DNA of 29,263 nt from CAYYVK01 sp964475145. GTDB lineage: Archaea; Aenigmatarchaeota; Aenigmatarchaeia; CG10238-14; SCSR01. Every line of letters starts with the position of its first letter. Within the stretch, counting starts at the first letter, position 1. The stretch is taken from positions 1-29,263 of the forward strand of contig CAYYVK010000006.1 of assembly GCA_964475145.1 (NCBI GenBank), written 5' to 3'. Of the stretch, positions 28,337 through 29,263 are shown one piece after another. Below the pieces are notes generated by a model, which worked only from the letters and a program-made list of their open reading frames with translations, searched no databases and was not told the DNA's origin. Made by a program: the position numbers and the translations under genes.

Positions 28337-28849
28337 TTAAAAATACTTGTCCAAAGAAGAATTTATACATTCGTCTATAATCCTCTCAGCCTTCAAAGCA
28401 TTTTCAGGCTTTGCTATGTTGTATACAATTATCTTGACTGCATGTGGGCTTGTGTACAAGCCTGCACTGCTGAATATTTCTGCGGTTTTTGGAATGATTT
28501 TATGTTTTTTCAGAACAGACCATAAACAAACTTTAGGAGGTTGGGAATAACTCCCGTCGTACACATTTAAATAGCTCTCATCAATATCTCGCTCTCCTAT
28601 GTTCTCTAAAGAATAGTTGCGAATGATTCTTTGCAGAGGTATAGAATCTGCTTCGGTGTGCTTCTTATCTATAAGGCAATAGAGCGTTGGTCTTCTAAGG
28701 CATTGGTCTATCAGCTCATAATCTGAGCAATAATCCGGGTCTACCATAAATATTTTGGCAGGATAGTCGTCAGTAAGCTTGATAGGAAGCTTGAATAATG
28801 CTAAGTTAACTTTTTTCTTATACTCTTCTCTCAAGCTTTCTATATCCAT
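28337..28849 (-). CDS. Unrecognised 170-residue protein
   Basis: I do not recognise this protein. It is soluble, with mixed helix and strand, no signal peptide or membrane segment. Notable features: a Cys-rich central part (PDYCSDYELIDQCL, YCLIDKKH, KVCLW) and a C-terminal alpha/beta stretch FSSAGLYTSPHAVKIIVYNIAKPENALKAERIID. Same strand as the ribosomal genes, 48 nt upstream of uS8. It may belong to the same region as the next unknown gene (28904) but the spacing (54 nt) leaves room for its own promoter. Confidence 0.7.
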   Translation of the reverse strand: MDIESLREEYKKKVNLALFKLPIKLTDDYPAKIFMVDPDYCSDYELIDQCLRRPTLYCLIDKKHTEADSIPLQRIIRNYSLENIGERDIDESYLNVYDGSYSQPPKVCLWSVLKKHKIIPKTAEIFSSAGLYTSPHAVKIIVYNIAKPENALKAERIIDECINSSLDKYF

Positions 28850-28903
28850 GATTTTAATAAAAATTCGTAAAGTTTAAATCTTTTTCTTTTTTGGTTTGTT
28901 TAA

Positions 28904-29209
28904 TTATATTCTCATCAAAAAAGCTTTCTTGGAAAGGCATCCCTTATCAGTAAGTATCATGTCTTCTGTCTCATCTTTTACGTACAACCTTTCTAAAGGA
29001 TATGGCTTCACAACTATCTCTACTCCTGCTCTAAACATCTCCTCTAAAGCTTTAACTATCTCCTCTTTCTTCTCCCTTATTTTTTGCTCCAATTCAACTG
29101 ACGAGTAGTTTTGGTCAGTCAGGAAGTAGAGGCAGTAGTCGTATATCTTTTCTTTCTTATATTTTCCAAGGATTGTAAGGTCAACCTTTTTGCAGTATAT
29201 TGTTTCCAT
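28904..29209 (-). CDS. Unrecognised 101-residue protein
   Basis: About 101 residues from the ATG at 29209 (METIYCKKVDLTILGKYKK). A TTG at 29230 would add seven. Soluble and helical: SSVELEQKIREKKEEIVKALEEMFRAGVEIVVKPYPLERLYV, ending DMILTDKGCLSKKAFLMRI. It carries three Cys and is not of a family I know. It runs towards the window end on the same strand as the next gene down. Confidence 0.6.
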   Translation of the reverse strand: METIYCKKVDLTILGKYKKEKIYDYCLYFLTDQNYSSVELEQKIREKKEEIVKALEEMFRAGVEIVVKPYPLERLYVKDETEDMILTDKGCLSKKAFLMRI

Positions 29210-29263
29210 CTCTTTAAAATAAGACAACAAAAGGATTTATTGGTAAAATAGATGCGCCAGCCG

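Noticed and set aside
1..29263. CRISPR arrays, insertion sequences, integrase sites and tRNA genes
   Set aside because: I saw no regularly spaced repeats, transposase motifs or tRNA signatures on either strand.

Overview
The window is archaeal and A+T-rich. The evidence is the archaeal ribosomal-protein series uS8-uL6-eL32-eL19-uL18-uS5-uL30-uL15-SecY-DUF106-eL14, an aRF1, a Cbf5 pseudouridine synthase, an archaeal NMN adenylyltransferase, and many genes with a TATA-like box about 25 nt before the start codon, as expected for leaderless archaeal mRNAs. Short genes, tight packing, several unrecognised small proteins and an isolated divergent primase fit a DPANN-like, reduced archaeon, but I cannot fix the phylum from sequence alone.

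Layout. 1-3300: a ZIP metal transporter, a zinc-ribbon protein with an Hsp20-like end, then MetRS. 3300-7700: an aldo/keto reductase, a frameshifted OB-fold gene, an RNase J-like nuclease, a PriS/LigD-like primase and a Trm112-like protein. 7700-13070 is the accessory part: a degraded ORF, DUF72, two winged-helix/HTH ORFs that look like pieces of one gene, Cbf5, and a cluster of unrecognised genes with two diverged paralogues. 13200-17550: ValRS, a small membrane exporter-like protein, aRF1 and a thioredoxin-like protein. 17550-20510: an arginase-family enzyme, a transglutaminase-like membrane-anchored protein and a secreted Ig-like protein. 20580-28290 (minus strand): the ribosomal-protein/secretion operon, split by a plus-strand CBS-domain gene and carrying an NMN adenylyltransferase. 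28337-29209: two unrecognised minus-strand genes.

The main result is in valS. Its reading frame is broken by 23 nt inside the class-I signature. Those 23 nt are bounded by a bulge-helix-bulge structure, the substrate of the archaeal tRNA-splicing endonuclease. Cutting at the standard positions removes exactly 23 nt (13374-13396), restores the frame and regenerates the family motif PPPYPSGRPWHIGA. I read this as a protein-coding mini-intron in a ValRS mRNA.

Other notable points: aRF1 has GGM where GGQ is expected; both N-runs are false gaps flanked by identical 55-nt copies; and several genes carry single-base lesions (metG start, OB-fold gene, a 32-codon ORF), some in homopolymers, which may be sequencing errors or real decay.
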